A stretch of 64,000 nt of DNA from Isochrysis galbana. Its lineage: Eukaryota > Haptophyta > Isochrysidales > Isochrysidaceae. Position numbers and translations under genes: made by a program. The stretch lies in the NCBI GenBank assembly GCA_018136815.1, contig CM030945.1, positions 2,238,091 to 2,302,090 on the forward strand, given 5' to 3'. The notes under the pieces were generated by a model, which had not been told where the DNA came from, did no database searches, and saw only the letters and a list, made by a program, of their open reading frames with translations. Positions 1 through 11,130 of the stretch are shown piece by piece (the stretch's first letter is position 1; each line of letters begins with the position of its first letter).

Positions 1-190
1 TCGAGCTGACTCCCCCCCCTCCCCTGGTCGCCAGGCATACAGAGGCCACTGGGAGGCTCCAATGGCCAGCGTGGCAAGCGTGGGAGAGGCAGGGGGGGCC
101 GGGGGCTGAGCCCCAGCCTCCACTGCCCCCTGAGCTGCCCTTGCTGGCCCTCTGGGAGCTCCCAAAGGCCCTCTGAGAGCAGGCCGTGGC
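1..190. repeat. Dispersed repeat copy, shared with 24640-24820
   Basis: This stretch matches 24640-24820 by eye over roughly 160 bases. Both copies run through a CCCCTGGTCGCCAG-like segment, a CCATGGCCAGCG-like segment and a CCTCCACTGCCCC segment in the same order. The second copy lies directly downstream of a 5' hairpin typical of the LINE-related family seen elsewhere in the window, so this may be an internal part of a non-autonomous retroelement. It has no coding capacity I can recognise. Confidence 0.6.
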
Positions 191-2282
191 ACGCTGCATG
201 GCGACGCGCCGCAGGGAGAGGGGTGGAGGAGAATGGAGAGAGGGAGAGGGGGGGATTTGCACCCCCCCCGATGGAGTGCGGTAAGAAACGGGCCCCGTTT
301 GCGTTAGCAAACGGGCGAAGGGGGGCGGCTGGCGACAGGAGGGGGAGAAGAATAAGGGAGTGGCTCAAGACGTCCCTGTGGCAGGTATCGGGGGGCGCAG
401 TCATGAATTTCTTCGAGGACTGCTCGCGGCGCGAGCTGTAAGGGCCGTTCTGCTTCTCGACGAGAGGTCCCCCCCCCCCCGGTGTTTTTCCCCGGTGAGT
501 CGCCCGACGTAGGTCGGTCCGCCTCACTGGGTTTTCCCCCATTGTAACTTGTGGGGAGTTATAATGGGAGCCGAGGTTTGCGAGGGGGGAGATTTGAAGG
601 GATGCATATGTGTATGTGTTTGTGCCACCACTTCAAGGCGTGCGGGCAAGTGCGCTGAGGCAAGAGTACGTTAAAGCCCATAGGGAGACAGGTGATACAA
701 TGCGTGGGGAAGGAAATTGAAATCGTACGTCCACAAGCAGAAAGAAGAGCGAAGAGCGCCTCTTTCGCCGCTCTGAGCTAGTTGTGTGACGAAACTGTCG
801 TCTGTGAAACGTGTAAAAAAAAACTCCCGTGTCACCTTTCTTTTGTCTTTTGGGTTGCGCAATTGGAGATTCGCTGCTCACATTACTCCCTAGAGCGGGT
901 CCCCCCATTATCCATTATTTTGTAAAATCGTTTGAGACTTAGTGCATCTTCGCACACCACGGATCTTGCTGGCGAACGGCTTCCGTCTCTTGACACGAAT
1001 ACCCCCCAGTGTGGATGAAATCTAGTTGTATAGTTGTATAAATAATGCCTTGGTGTTTCGTGACGGGTACGTGCGAAAAGTTTTTGGACCGAAATGCAAT
1101 AATACAATGGATATCAGGGCGCGTGGGCAGCAATCACATCCGCCGTAAATTCTCTACTACCCATCACCGGTGGTAGACCAAGACCTGATTTGAATCAAAT
1201 GCTAGACAGTATGTAGTATGTGTCATATTCAGCATCTGCATCGCGCGGGTTGGGGTTGACGATCGTGCTCGATGAGTACAATACTTCCTCGATGTGCCCC
1301 TGCGGGGCGTCCGAAGTACACAGGACACTGCCGCGATCTTTGTTTGAGGTCGCGCCTGATGACGCTCCACGCCGCTCTCGGTGCCACAAAGCAACCGAGC
1401 ACAAAGGACCGCACGTGATGTCAAAGGGTTGTGTCACGGCACCCAGCCGAAGTGTCTGTGCTCAGGTGTCTGGAGGAAGGTGCGCCTGTAATGTGACGGT
1501 GTTTTGTGTCCGCTTAGCGCTTAGGGTTTTCGTACATAACGTTAGTGGACATTCGACATCTCACGGCCCGGAGGGAAATTAGTGCCCGGTGAGGGGGGCG
1601 CAGGCGCAGGGCGCCCCCGTTGTCCCCTATTATAACAATAGGTTGATGGCGTTTGATCATCAGATGAGTGCCAATGAGCAGTTTATTTGCTATCCACCAC
1701 CGGGCGCTACGCAAACAGCACAAAGCATCACAAGCCAAGAGACACTGCACACTATGAGGCAACAAAACTAAGGAAAGTAGGCATGTATGTACGCATTTGT
1801 GCACACGCGTGTGAAGACACAGGCTAGATCAGCCCTCCAGCCCATTCATCTTTCACACCATAGTGCACACCATTGCTGGGCATCGTGTTGCATGCATTGG
1901 AACGAGGACGACGCGCCCTTTAAGCTAAGGCAAGGTAGGAACCAATGGCAAGTTTTATGTTGGCCATCATCATTTGGCGACAAGCCGAGGCGGCGGGTGG
2001 TCCCCAAGGAAGCAATCCGGTAGGGAAGCCCCAATAGGGCAATCCGGGCGGTGCGCATAAGAACTAGGTGGGTGCGTGGCTTTCCGGCACGCATCGACGT
2101 GAATGTTGCCATGGGCTCCGGCGTCGAGCACCTCGCCCTTGAGCCTGCACGTATGATCCCGAGAGTCAACGCCTGGAGCCAACCTTGGCGGGTGGAGCAT
2201 GGATTGGCCGACAGCAGTAGATGTGGTGCGATCGACGGCCAAAGGGCCAATTCTCACAATGCGCTGGGTGGGCTCAGTACCC
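191..2282. other. Intergenic region, no supported gene
   Basis: About 2 kb downstream of the MFS gene. I see no recognisable protein, tRNA or rRNA. Short open frames on both strands overlap one another, have no domain-like composition and change frame often. A short palindrome (CCTATT, 5-base loop, AATAGG) lies at about 1625-1642, just before ATGG, and resembles the 5' hairpins described for the LINE-related family elsewhere. Confidence 0.5.
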
Positions 2283-4841
2283 TCACAGGGTGAGAACGGC
2301 CAGTGCAGTCGACACAAGCGAGAGGAGGCCAATGGTCTTGAAGACGAGGCCGAACCCACCCTTGGCGAGTAGTGCGTTGCTGAGAATGGGCCCGAGGAGA
2401 GCGGCCGATCCGAAGGCGGTAAACATGAAGGAGTAGACCGACGCACCCATCGAGCCGTACTCGCGCATTGTCTGGTTAGGGTGTAGGCATCGAAGCGGTC
2501 AGGGTTGTATGTGCCGAGGCCATTTGCTAAAGGCTAGCTGGCCTGAGAGCGTTGTGGGCGAATGGCAAAGAAGCAATCATGCTTCATCGAGACGTGCACA
2601 CCTGCGCGGGAAAGAGAGCGAAGTTGCCGCCCATGCAGAAGAGCATAACGACGGTGGCGATGCAGAAGGCGATCCTGCTGTTGGCCAAATACTGGTACGA
2701 GAGCATGGTCGCCGCTTGCAGGATAGTAAGCGGGATGAAGGTCTTCTTAAAGCCAACCACATCCGACATGGCGCCGAAGAAAAATCGGCCCGCAGCATTG
2801 CCGAGAATGGCGGACAGCGAGCCTGAGGCAAAGACCGTTTGGGCATGGCGAGAGTTAGACGTGAGGGCTGCCACGCTGTGGCGCGCAAGAGGATGGGCGC
2901 GGCAGGGATGTTGTTGGATGGCCTGCGGACGAGGCACGACGAGGGCCGGTCGGGTGGCGCACCGACGAGGGAGAGGAAGGCGTCCGAGTTAAGCTGTGGC
3001 TGCTTGAGGCCATAGGTCTTATAAGAGCCTGTGCCACAGAAGGGCAGGTGTGAAGGTGGATGCAGTGCGCGGTGGGAAGAGCGTGGTGCCTCAAGCTTGA
3101 TGCTGCAGAAAATAGGAAGCTGCGAGCCGTCAGTTTGCCGCTGGCTGGCGCGAGCGCCGCGCTTGCAGTCGCGGGTATTGAAAAGGCTGTTCTAGTCCGA
3201 ACGCACCCGCGATGCTAATGCCGGAGACGGCGGCGTTGAGGATCATCAACCACATGCTCGCAAACTTTGGCGCAAAGATGAGCGAGACGAGCGAGGTGCC
3301 GGGGGCAACAGGCGCCGTCTTCTTGATGGCCTGCTCCGTGGGAGGCAGAGCAACCATCAGCACCGACTCCTCGGGCGCCAGGAGGTTAGAGGAATGGGGA
3401 GAAAGACTCGTGGTCGGTGACTGTGGAGCGGGACGTGAGGAGGCCGACTTGGCAGTCCGGCTTTCCTCATCAAGCACCAGCGAACCGCGCCTCCGCAGTC
3501 TGCCGAGCCGTTGCCCGGGGCCCCCTCTCTGATATTCCGGTGGTGGTGGTGCCGCTAGCGGCAACGCCGATGGTGCAGACTGGATCAGCAGTTCCACAGA
3601 CGGCGGATCCACTGTCTCGGGTGGGGTGTCTTGATTGTGCAGCGGGCCATCGGACGATAGTCTCTCGACCACGGGCAGTCCCGGTGCGAATGGGTCAGTG
3701 CTTGCCTTTGCCGGCGCAACGCGCTTATTGCCCTTCAGCCGTTCGAGGAGAGGATACTTGCCTGAGGGCGACGGGGCAGAGGCACAGTGAGGTGAGACGC
3801 TCACTGGGCGGGACGGACAGAGCGCGAATGATCAGATCGAAAGCTGCGACCGGGCGAGGCGCACCGGTGAAAGAAGGTGGGTTGGCCTGGAGCAGGCCGC
3901 CGACGAGTGCCAGGACGAGGTAAATGCAGCCGAGTGTGCGAATGGTCGAAGGCCAGTTGGCGTAGACGGACGAAGGGAAGACCCCGTTGACGGCGTTGAT
4001 CCCATCCGGGTTAACGAGTTTGGTCGCGAGAATGTTGAAGAGGAAAGCGGAGGCACCCATCCCCGTAATGACCGAGCCGGTCACCATGCCCTTCTTCGTG
4101 GGGAACCATCGATTGCCGGTGATGAATGGCATCTGATACGTGATCCCTGTGCAGACAAACGGGTACAGTATGTGGGCGGGGGAGCGAGGCAGAGTGACCG
4201 CAAGACGCGGCATAATAAAGTTGGTTCAAGCCATCGCTCCCAGTCGTCGCCGCCCACGGATCTCTCTGGGACGGACCGCCCAGGCTGCGTCGCCTCGTGG
4301 CAATCGCACCGACGCCCAAGCCGAAGAGCACCGCATAGGAGATGACAAACTGTGCGAGGGAGTTGGCGTTGGCCGCGTAGATGACGCCAGCGCCCATCAA
4401 AAGCCCACCGAGGGCTGCAGTGAGCGTCGGGCCCATGAACTTCTCCAAGATGGGCCCGAGCGGCATGCCGGTCATCTGTGAGACGAGAATGAGAGGCAGG
4501 ACGAGCTGCGCATCTGGCAGTCCGGAGCCCTGGGCTCCGCTCCAGTACTTGAGCTCGGGCGGTAGGTAGGAGACGAGATTGCCCCAGCAGTACATCGAGC
4601 CGCAGGCCAGGTGGATCATCACGCCTCCGATCAGGCCGATGAGGCCGCGCTGGCTGCTCTCTGCCAGCGGCTTTGTCTGGGCCTGCGCGGCCAGCAGTTC
4701 CTCGCCTTGGTGGACAACGGTTTGACGGAGGAGCGGACGCTGCGGCTGATGCGGCAGACTAGGTGGATGCACCGCGCACGCCGTCGCCACCAGCGCCACC
4801 AGCGCCACGAGGGACATGCGGGCGCGGGGAGGGGACGCCAT
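2283..4841 (-). CDS. MFS transporter, oxalate/formate antiporter-like, six exons
   Basis: Major facilitator of the OFA (oxalate:formate antiporter / monocarboxylate) type, predicted to move a small organic anion across a membrane; the substrate is unknown. Exons, in order of transcription: 4841-4310, 4146-3865, 3761-3207, 3028-2963, 2822-2602 and 2471-2283. They sum to 1845 nt, giving 614 residues with phase-consistent joins. Introns are 163, 103, 178, 140 and 130 nt with AG acceptors and donors GTGCGA, GTGCGC, GTGCGT, GTGCGC and GTGTGC. Family marks: the RWFPTKKG loop after TM4, a GLGVGITYQMPF segment formed across intron 1, and the DAFLSLVGS and NAAGRFFFG segments of the C-terminal half. 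Exon 3 carries a long Pro/Ser-rich cytosolic loop between the two six-helix halves, longer than in bacterial relatives. The N-terminus (MSLVALVALVATACA, then Gln/Ala-rich) looks like a signal peptide followed by a transit-like stretch, so plastid targeting is possible. The ATG at 4841 is the first in frame. Confidence 0.85.
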
Positions 4842-4854
4842 CACGAGGGAGGGA

Positions 4855-4990
4855 GGAGCGGGGGGCGGGGAGCGGGGGGCGGGGGGGGGTTGGCTGGGCG
4901 AGGGCGCGGCCCCGGGGGGGAGGGGGGGGGGGGGGGGAGGGAGGGAAAGGGGGGGGGAGGAGAGGAGGCGGGGGGGGGGGGGGCGGCGAC
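4855..4990. repeat. G-rich low-complexity tract in the MFS 5' flank
   Basis: Runs of G up to about 14 bases with scattered A, immediately upstream of the MFS start codon on the opposite strand. In the transcript direction this is a C-rich leader. The AAA gene and the Kolobok ORF also have long C-rich tracts shortly before their ATG. It could be a core promoter or leader feature, or simply compositional drift. Confidence 0.5.
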
Positions 4991-5093
4991 AGTCTGTTTA
5001 AAAATAGGTGTGGGGGAGCCGAGGTTGGACCGTTAGTTCTCGACGAGCGAGCAGGGGACGGACGGGGGATACGAGGCCGGCCGTCGACCAACT

Positions 5094-5226
5094 GTCAGAG
5101 TCTGTCAGAGTTTTCTTGTTGTCCTAGTTGAATCCTAGTGCTGAGGGACCGTGCCTTATCGGCAACGGAGCCCCTCCCCCGCGATGGGGGTGTGCGCGGT
5201 TGGTGCATGGCTCGTCCGGTGGATGT
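5094..5226 (+). repeat. Dispersed repeat X, copy 1
   Basis: Contains CAGAGTTTTCTTGTTGTCC, CTAGTGCTGAGGGACCGTG, GGCAACGGAGCCCCT, GCGATGGG and GGTGCATGGCTCGTCCGGT in that order. The same series recurs at 29971-30117 on the same strand, and part of it occurs in reverse complement at 51055-51165. Dispersed and non-coding; probably part of a retroelement or MITE-like family. Confidence 0.7.
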
Positions 5227-5430
5227 GGCTAGGGATGCTAGCCTCAGATGGGAGTGAACATGTTTAGATGGGAGTGAACATGTTCAGATTGCGGGTGAAC
5301 TTGTTCACCTGTGCCAGCTGGTGGGTCCTTACCCCCTGTGTCCCTCCAAGCCCCTGAGTACCCTAAAGACCCTGAGGTGCCGGGAGGCGCGGCCACGCCA
5401 TTGTCTTCCCTCGCGCCTCCCGCCGGCGCG

Positions 5431-5657
<227 letters not shown>

Positions 5658-5712
5658 CGTTCTCATACCGATTGAACACGCATGTGCATGTGCATTTGCA
5701 TGCCCATGAGAG

Positions 5713-5757
5713 GGTGCAACTCGAGGTTCCTTTTTTTTGTCACGCCCCTCCCGGCTT
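5713..5757 (+). repeat. Short repeat shared with 63775-63825 (reverse complement)
   Basis: GGTGCAACTCGAGGTTCC followed by a T run and a C-rich end occurs here on the plus strand and again on the minus strand around 63775-63825. There it lies directly outside a LINE 3' end. It may be the remnant of a common insertion target or a small element. Confidence 0.5.
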
Positions 5758-5775
5758 TTTAGGTATATAATTTCT

Positions 5776-5960
5776 GAACTAAGTTTATACTTAGTTCGCC
5801 CATGGGGGGGCACGAGCCCCCCTCTCTCTCCACTCCTCCCCTGCCATGGGGGAGGATCCGCCCACTCTCCTGGCACGCCTGATGGCTTGCCAGGAGCACA
5901 CAGCCCTGCTGACCCATTCCTCTCCCCACAGGCCCGCCTGACTCGCCCGCCCTGGCCCGT
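5776..5960 (+). repeat. LINE-related 5' hairpin plus dispersed repeat (second copy 40283-40460)
   Basis: Starts with a 9-bp stem, GAACTAAGT (5776-5784), loop TTAT, ACTTAGTTC (5789-5797), followed by GCCCATGGGGGGG. The next 160 bases are nearly the same as 40295-40460, including CACGAGCCCCCC, CTGCCATGGGGGAGGA, GCCTGATGGCTTGC and CTGCTGACCCA. The two loci therefore carry copies of one family, with the hairpin at its 5' edge. No convincing coding frame. Confidence 0.65.
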
Positions 5961-6309
5961 CGTGGCCTGCCCATTCCTCTCACCAGCCCCTCCTCCCCCT
6001 GGGCCCCCCTGTTCAGGACCCCCCAGCCAGCTCCAGTCGACCCGCAGGGGCTCGGAGCGACAGCGAGGGAGAGGCAGGAGGGGCCAGGGCCATGCCCCAG
6101 CCTGTCGAGTCGAGCGGAGCCGGAGGGCTCTGAGCCACTCCGTCGCGAGCAGCACCGGCGGCTAGCGCGGCGCTTTGGCCCTCCTCCCCACCGGGAGTCG
6201 GGTGAATGAAATTCTGGACTGGGTCGGGCAACCCCATTTGGGTGTCTGGACGGGGAACGAACGGCGAACGAAGGGCTGTGGGGCGGCGAGGCGCTCCTAG
6301 CGGCCCTAG

Positions 6310-7670
6310 TGTGATGGGTTGTAAGAGATTGTTAGACCTACAAAGAACTCTTCCCTCAGGGAGGGAGCCTAAGCTGCTTGAGTGCAGCGACGCAGCGAAC
6401 AACGACGGACAACGAAGCTGAGAACAACAGGATACACCGACTCACGAACACACCGGAATCATTCACCCAAACAAAGCAAATTATCAAGCAACCGCGACCC
6501 CAAATCACCGATAACTCAAACACGTCGCGAGAGACGGAGAGAGAGAGCGAGAGAGAGAGAGAGACTCCGCAGCGACGGCCGGAGCGTGTCTCCGTTGTAA
6601 CTTCCCCACGTAGCGGAGAGTCCGAAGGGGAGCGTCATGTCGCGCGACCACGGCGATCACTTTGGATACAGATCGCAACGAGATGTCTTCACGACAGAGG
6701 AAATCTTGCCGTTGAGCGTGAACCTTCTAGACGCTTCTAACGAACAACCCTGAGTAGCAACCAAGGGGAAGAAACACCAAAGGGGCCAAGGCTTGCATGT
6801 AGCTTGCATCAAGGGGAAAGATTCCCTCACCTAGGAAGCGAACCTACACCGATCTCCAAGGGGAGATGGCAAATTAAACCTCAAATCTCGAGCGGATAGA
6901 GCAACCGACTCGCTCGCCAAACACCTTGACCGAGAAGAAAGAAGCAAGGACCTACAAGCCAAGGGTAGCGGACCTAGGGAATGTGAGAGGAAATTTCCGA
7001 ACGCCAAGACGAACGCCAAACGCCGAACGCGGGGATTCAACGAAACCCTAACCAGGCCAAGCAGAACCTACGAAGAACAGGCCTGGACAACAACGAAAGT
7101 CAGCAGGTCCCAAGAAAGAACCGGAACCCAACAAGAAACGACAAGCCTTGCAAGAAGCTAAACAAGCCTTCACAAGGTAACTCGAGAGCCTGAGACAAGC
7201 GCGCAGCGAGTGACAGGCGACCTGGCTCCTTTGGGTCAAGATTACCCGAAAGGAGGAAACCTGGAATCTAGACCTGACAAACAGGCTAGAAGGAACGAAA
7301 CAAGAACTCGAATTCTAGATCGCTAGGGACGAACCCTACCAACCTAGATGTACCTGAGCTTCACCGTGTGGCCGCACGGCGAAGGACCTGGAAACAAGAG
7401 CCTGGAAATCGCATCATCTAGGATGAATGCGACACCCCCCGACTAAGATCGAGACGTCTCCCGATGTCGAGCGGTGAACTTGGAAACAGAGACCTGGAAC
7501 CTGGAACTTGGGCTGACCAGAGGTCAGAATCGGAACAAGAAGCAACGGAACATAGCGAGCGAAACGTGGAGACAAGAACACCCTTTGGATCCAAAGCGAG
7601 CACGAAATCGGCGGCTTAACGCGGCGGCCTCTTTCGTACGCACTGCCCCACCCACTTCTCCCTTTTACAG
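6310..7670 (-). repeat. Candidate 3' LTR of the gypsy element
   Basis: The region downstream of the pol stop on the minus strand is non-coding. It is preceded at about 7660-7690 by a purine-rich run (AAAAGGGAGAAG, then TGGGTGGGG in transcript direction) that could serve as the polypurine tract. The far end is placed only by a change in base composition near 6310. The 5' LTR would lie beyond the gap at 16023, so the two LTRs cannot be compared and the borders are provisional. Confidence 0.35.
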
Positions 7671-7811
7671 GAGCTTTGCTCGGGTGTTGCGCCGGGTGTA
7701 GAGCGCAGGCAGCACGCGTTCAGCACCTCCATGATTCGCTCTTGAACTCGGAGCCCTAGCCGAGGCGTGGGGCTAGCCTAGAGGGACGGGTCCCTTACCC
7801 AAGACATGGGA

Positions 7812-10800
7812 TCAACGGGAGTGGAGCCTGGAGCGAGTGCGCGAAGACGGCGCATCGAGAACGGGAGGAAGAGGAGTATCCCTGGCCGACGAAGAAGTTG
7901 CTTCCGGGGACTCAACATCTTCTGGACAAGTCTCTTCGACGGAGCGATCATAATCATCAAGCAAATCAGAACAACGACGGAGCAACTCGGAACGAGGCTC
8001 CCAGGTGGCTTCTCGAAGAGAATAGCCACGCCACTTCACGAGGTACTCGGTAGAATCGCCATGGCTACGACGATCGAGCAACTTCTCAACGATGTACTCG
8101 TCGTCAGCCAGCGGCTCTTCATCAACGAAAGTATGATACGGCCGGAGGTTCGAGATGTGCACCTCCTCCTTGACTAACCGGTTCTCCAGATCACGGAGTC
8201 GGTACCTAGTGTCGGACAGAGCCTCTACGACGCGGTAGGGACCCGAGTAGATGAATTGCAACTTGTTGGCATGGCCTGGTAATCGCATGCAGACGCGATC
8301 CCCAGGTTCGAAACGAGCTGGTCTTTGAGACTTGATGGTAGCGTCACGGACTGACTCAGCCTGAGCGGCTAGGGTAGCCTCGAGAGCGCTGGACCAAGAG
8401 AGGCGGAGGCTCGCATTGAGCCTGGATGCGTACGAGCGAACGTCGGCGGACGCCGCCTCGAGAGCAGTTGGCGAAACGGTCTTCGGATCAGAGAGTTGAG
8501 CGGGCAGACGCAGCTCACGCCCAAAGATCAAAGACGCTGGAGACCGGGAGGTAACACGACCGGAAGAAGCCCTCAACGAGAGGAGTAGGAACGGCAAATG
8601 GTCGACCCAATGGCTGCCACCCTCGTTCGAGGCGCGCATCAAACGAATGAGCGTTTGCTGAGCGCGTTCGACGAAGCCTACACCCTCATGTCGGTACGGC
8701 TCTGTACTCGACAAATCAGTCCCGGTGAGCTCCAGAATACGCGAAACAAGAACCGAACATAGATTCGAACCGGCGTCGGTTCGAAGCTGCCTAGGGACTC
8801 CATAACGCGTCACAATCAAGCGGATGAACATGTCCAAGGCCACCTCCGACGAGGGATCCCCATTCGACGGCTCAGCCTCAATCCATCGAGTGAGCGAGTC
8901 GATGAAGACGACCAGCTTGTCGTAACCCGAGACTCCAGGCACGAAGTTGTGAGTGGGAGCCAGTGCGAGCACGTCGCAGTAGACCACATCAAAGGGGTAG
9001 GTGCCCACGGAGAGACCGGAGGGCGACGCTAGAGCCCTAGGTAGCGGCTTGGCGAGGGTGCACTCGTGGCATTCCCGGACGTAGGATGCAACGTCGGAAG
9101 ACATGCCCGGCCAGTATACCCGAGTACGAAGAAGACCGGACATACGAGAAACTCCAAGGTGACCGGAGCGATCGTGGTAGGCAAAGAGGTAGCGAGACCG
9201 CAACGAGGGCGGAACATAGAGCACTAGCGAGTCCGGGTCGGTGGAGTCAGGAACGGTGCGATAGTAGACGAGCCCATCGTGAACGACGAAACGGCGAAAC
9301 ATCTTGGATGGCTGAGCGGGAGCGGGAGCGGGAGCGACAGGACTGGAACACGAATCATCTTCGACAATGGGGCCTGAGGCGGCGGCTGGCGGAGGCGACC
9401 CTTGGCCTGATGGCTCGTGGTTGGCCGTCTCTCCTGAGCCCAGGAGTGGCTCTACGAACGGATCTTCCGCCAGGGCCGCTCTCATCTCTTCGGAAGTCGG
9501 CGTACCCGGGGCCAAATAACTGGACTGGATGGCGGGCCCGGAATCGGAGGCTCGACGACGAGATCGGTCCAAAGCTTGAAGCCCTCGCGCCGTAGCTACG
9601 GAGCGCGTGATGGCAGCCACCGGATGAGACCGTTCATGCTCGGCTAGAGACTCTGAGCTAGGCTCACGTACCGCTAGCGGCGCTGGGCCGGCGAGTGGTT
9701 CATCTTCGTGTTCCGGCTCCAGGGATGCTAGCCGGGACAGCCCGTCAGCATCCTGATGAACAGCTCCTGGTTTATGTTCGACATCGAACCGGTACTCAGC
9801 CAACTTGAGAGCCCACCGAGTCAGCCGAGAGGCTGGCCCACCGGCTACTTGATCCTTCATGGTATGCAGCCATCGCAGCGCAGAGTGGTCAACGACTAAC
9901 TTGAACCGACGCCCCCAAAGGTAGGGTCGCCAATTTCGGATTGATTCCAGGGCAGCCAAGAGCTCAATCTCGGTCACCGTCCAATGGCGTTCGGCCGAGG
10001 TGAGACTGCGAGCGTAATACCCAACGACTCGTTCACGGTTATCGTCTCCTAGCTGCGAGAGGATGCCGGCGATACCCAACTTGCTAGCCCCATCGGTCTT
10101 GACGATGAAGGGCCGATCATCCCTGGGTGGAGTCAAGACGGGCTCCGAAGTGATCGCTGTCTTGAGCTCTTGGATAGCTCGGCGACACTCCTCGGACTGG
10201 GACTCCTTTGCCACGTCGCAGCCCTTCCGCGTGAGGGCAGTGAGAGGAGCAGCCTTAGCGGCGAATTGGCGAATGAATCGACGATAGTAGGAGCAAAGGC
10301 CGAGGAAAGATCGAACCGCTTCCAAGGAGTTGATGGATGACGGGTCGATGTCGGCGACAGCTGCGACCTTCTTCGGGTCCATCTTGAGACCTTCCCTCGA
10401 GACAACGTGACCGAGGTACTCCGTAGAGGTGGCAAAGAAGACACACTTGGACATCTTGCAGGTCAGACCGGCCCACTCTAGCCGTTCGAGAACGAGGTCT
10501 AGCCGGTGAAGCATTTGCTCGAACGAAGCCTGTGCCCTGGCCTCTTCGGAAGGACCCACGCCCGTTGACCAGATGCCCACATCATCGAGGTAAGGCATGC
10601 AGATCTCCCACGCTAGCGCACCGAGAACGATGTCCATCAAGCGGCACATGTAGGAGGGACCTGATTGGATGCCGAACGGTAGATAGTTGAACTCGTATTT
10701 GCCGCGGTGGGTAGTGAAAGCGGTGATATGTTTGTGCGATTCTTTGATCGGGATGCCCCAAAAACCAGAGGCTAAATCGAGAGTACATAAAAAGAGAGAA

Positions 10801-11130
10801 CTGAGCGGCCCTTGGCCGGACGCTAGCCTATCGATAGCCTCCACAATGAGGGGTAGAGGGCTATCCTCGACGCGTAGCTTGGCGTTCGTGTCGCGGTAGT
10901 CCACGCAGAATCGAACGGAGCCATCTTTCTTGCTGACCAGGACTACTCGGGAAGCCCAAGCCGAATTTGACTTGCGAATAATGCCGGCGGCTTCCATCTT
11001 GGCTACCTCCTCTTCTATGATGAGCTCGCCTGCGCGGCCCACTCTAGACGGAGCGTGCCGGTGAGGAACAGCGCCGGGGTTGAGTGGCAACTCCACCTCG
11101 AGAACGTGCGTATGGTTTGGAGCCCCGGGT
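7812..11130 (-). CDS. pol: gypsy Pol: RT, RNase H, integrase, chromodomain
   Basis: About 1100 residues, with the frame entered by a slip near 11130. Residue numbers count from the codon at 11096. Reverse transcriptase spans about 25-180, with VDYRDTN, LPFGIQSGP and the catalytic YLDD (169-172). RNase H spans about 325-410 and contains IVKTDGASKLGIAG, TVTEIELLA and VVDHSALRWL. The integrase zinc finger (H, H, CHEC) lies at about 640-690. The integrase core has Asp in YCDVLAL, Asp in RTDAGSN and Glu in FVERAQQTL. A C-terminal chromodomain contains YLVKWRGY and ATWEP, which in chromoviruses directs integration to modified histones. All catalytic residues I can check are present, so Pol itself looks recently functional. 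Confidence 0.9.

Noticed and set aside
2509-2992. Plus-strand frames opposite the MFS gene
   Set aside because: Shadows; the minus-strand exons join in phase and carry the family motifs.
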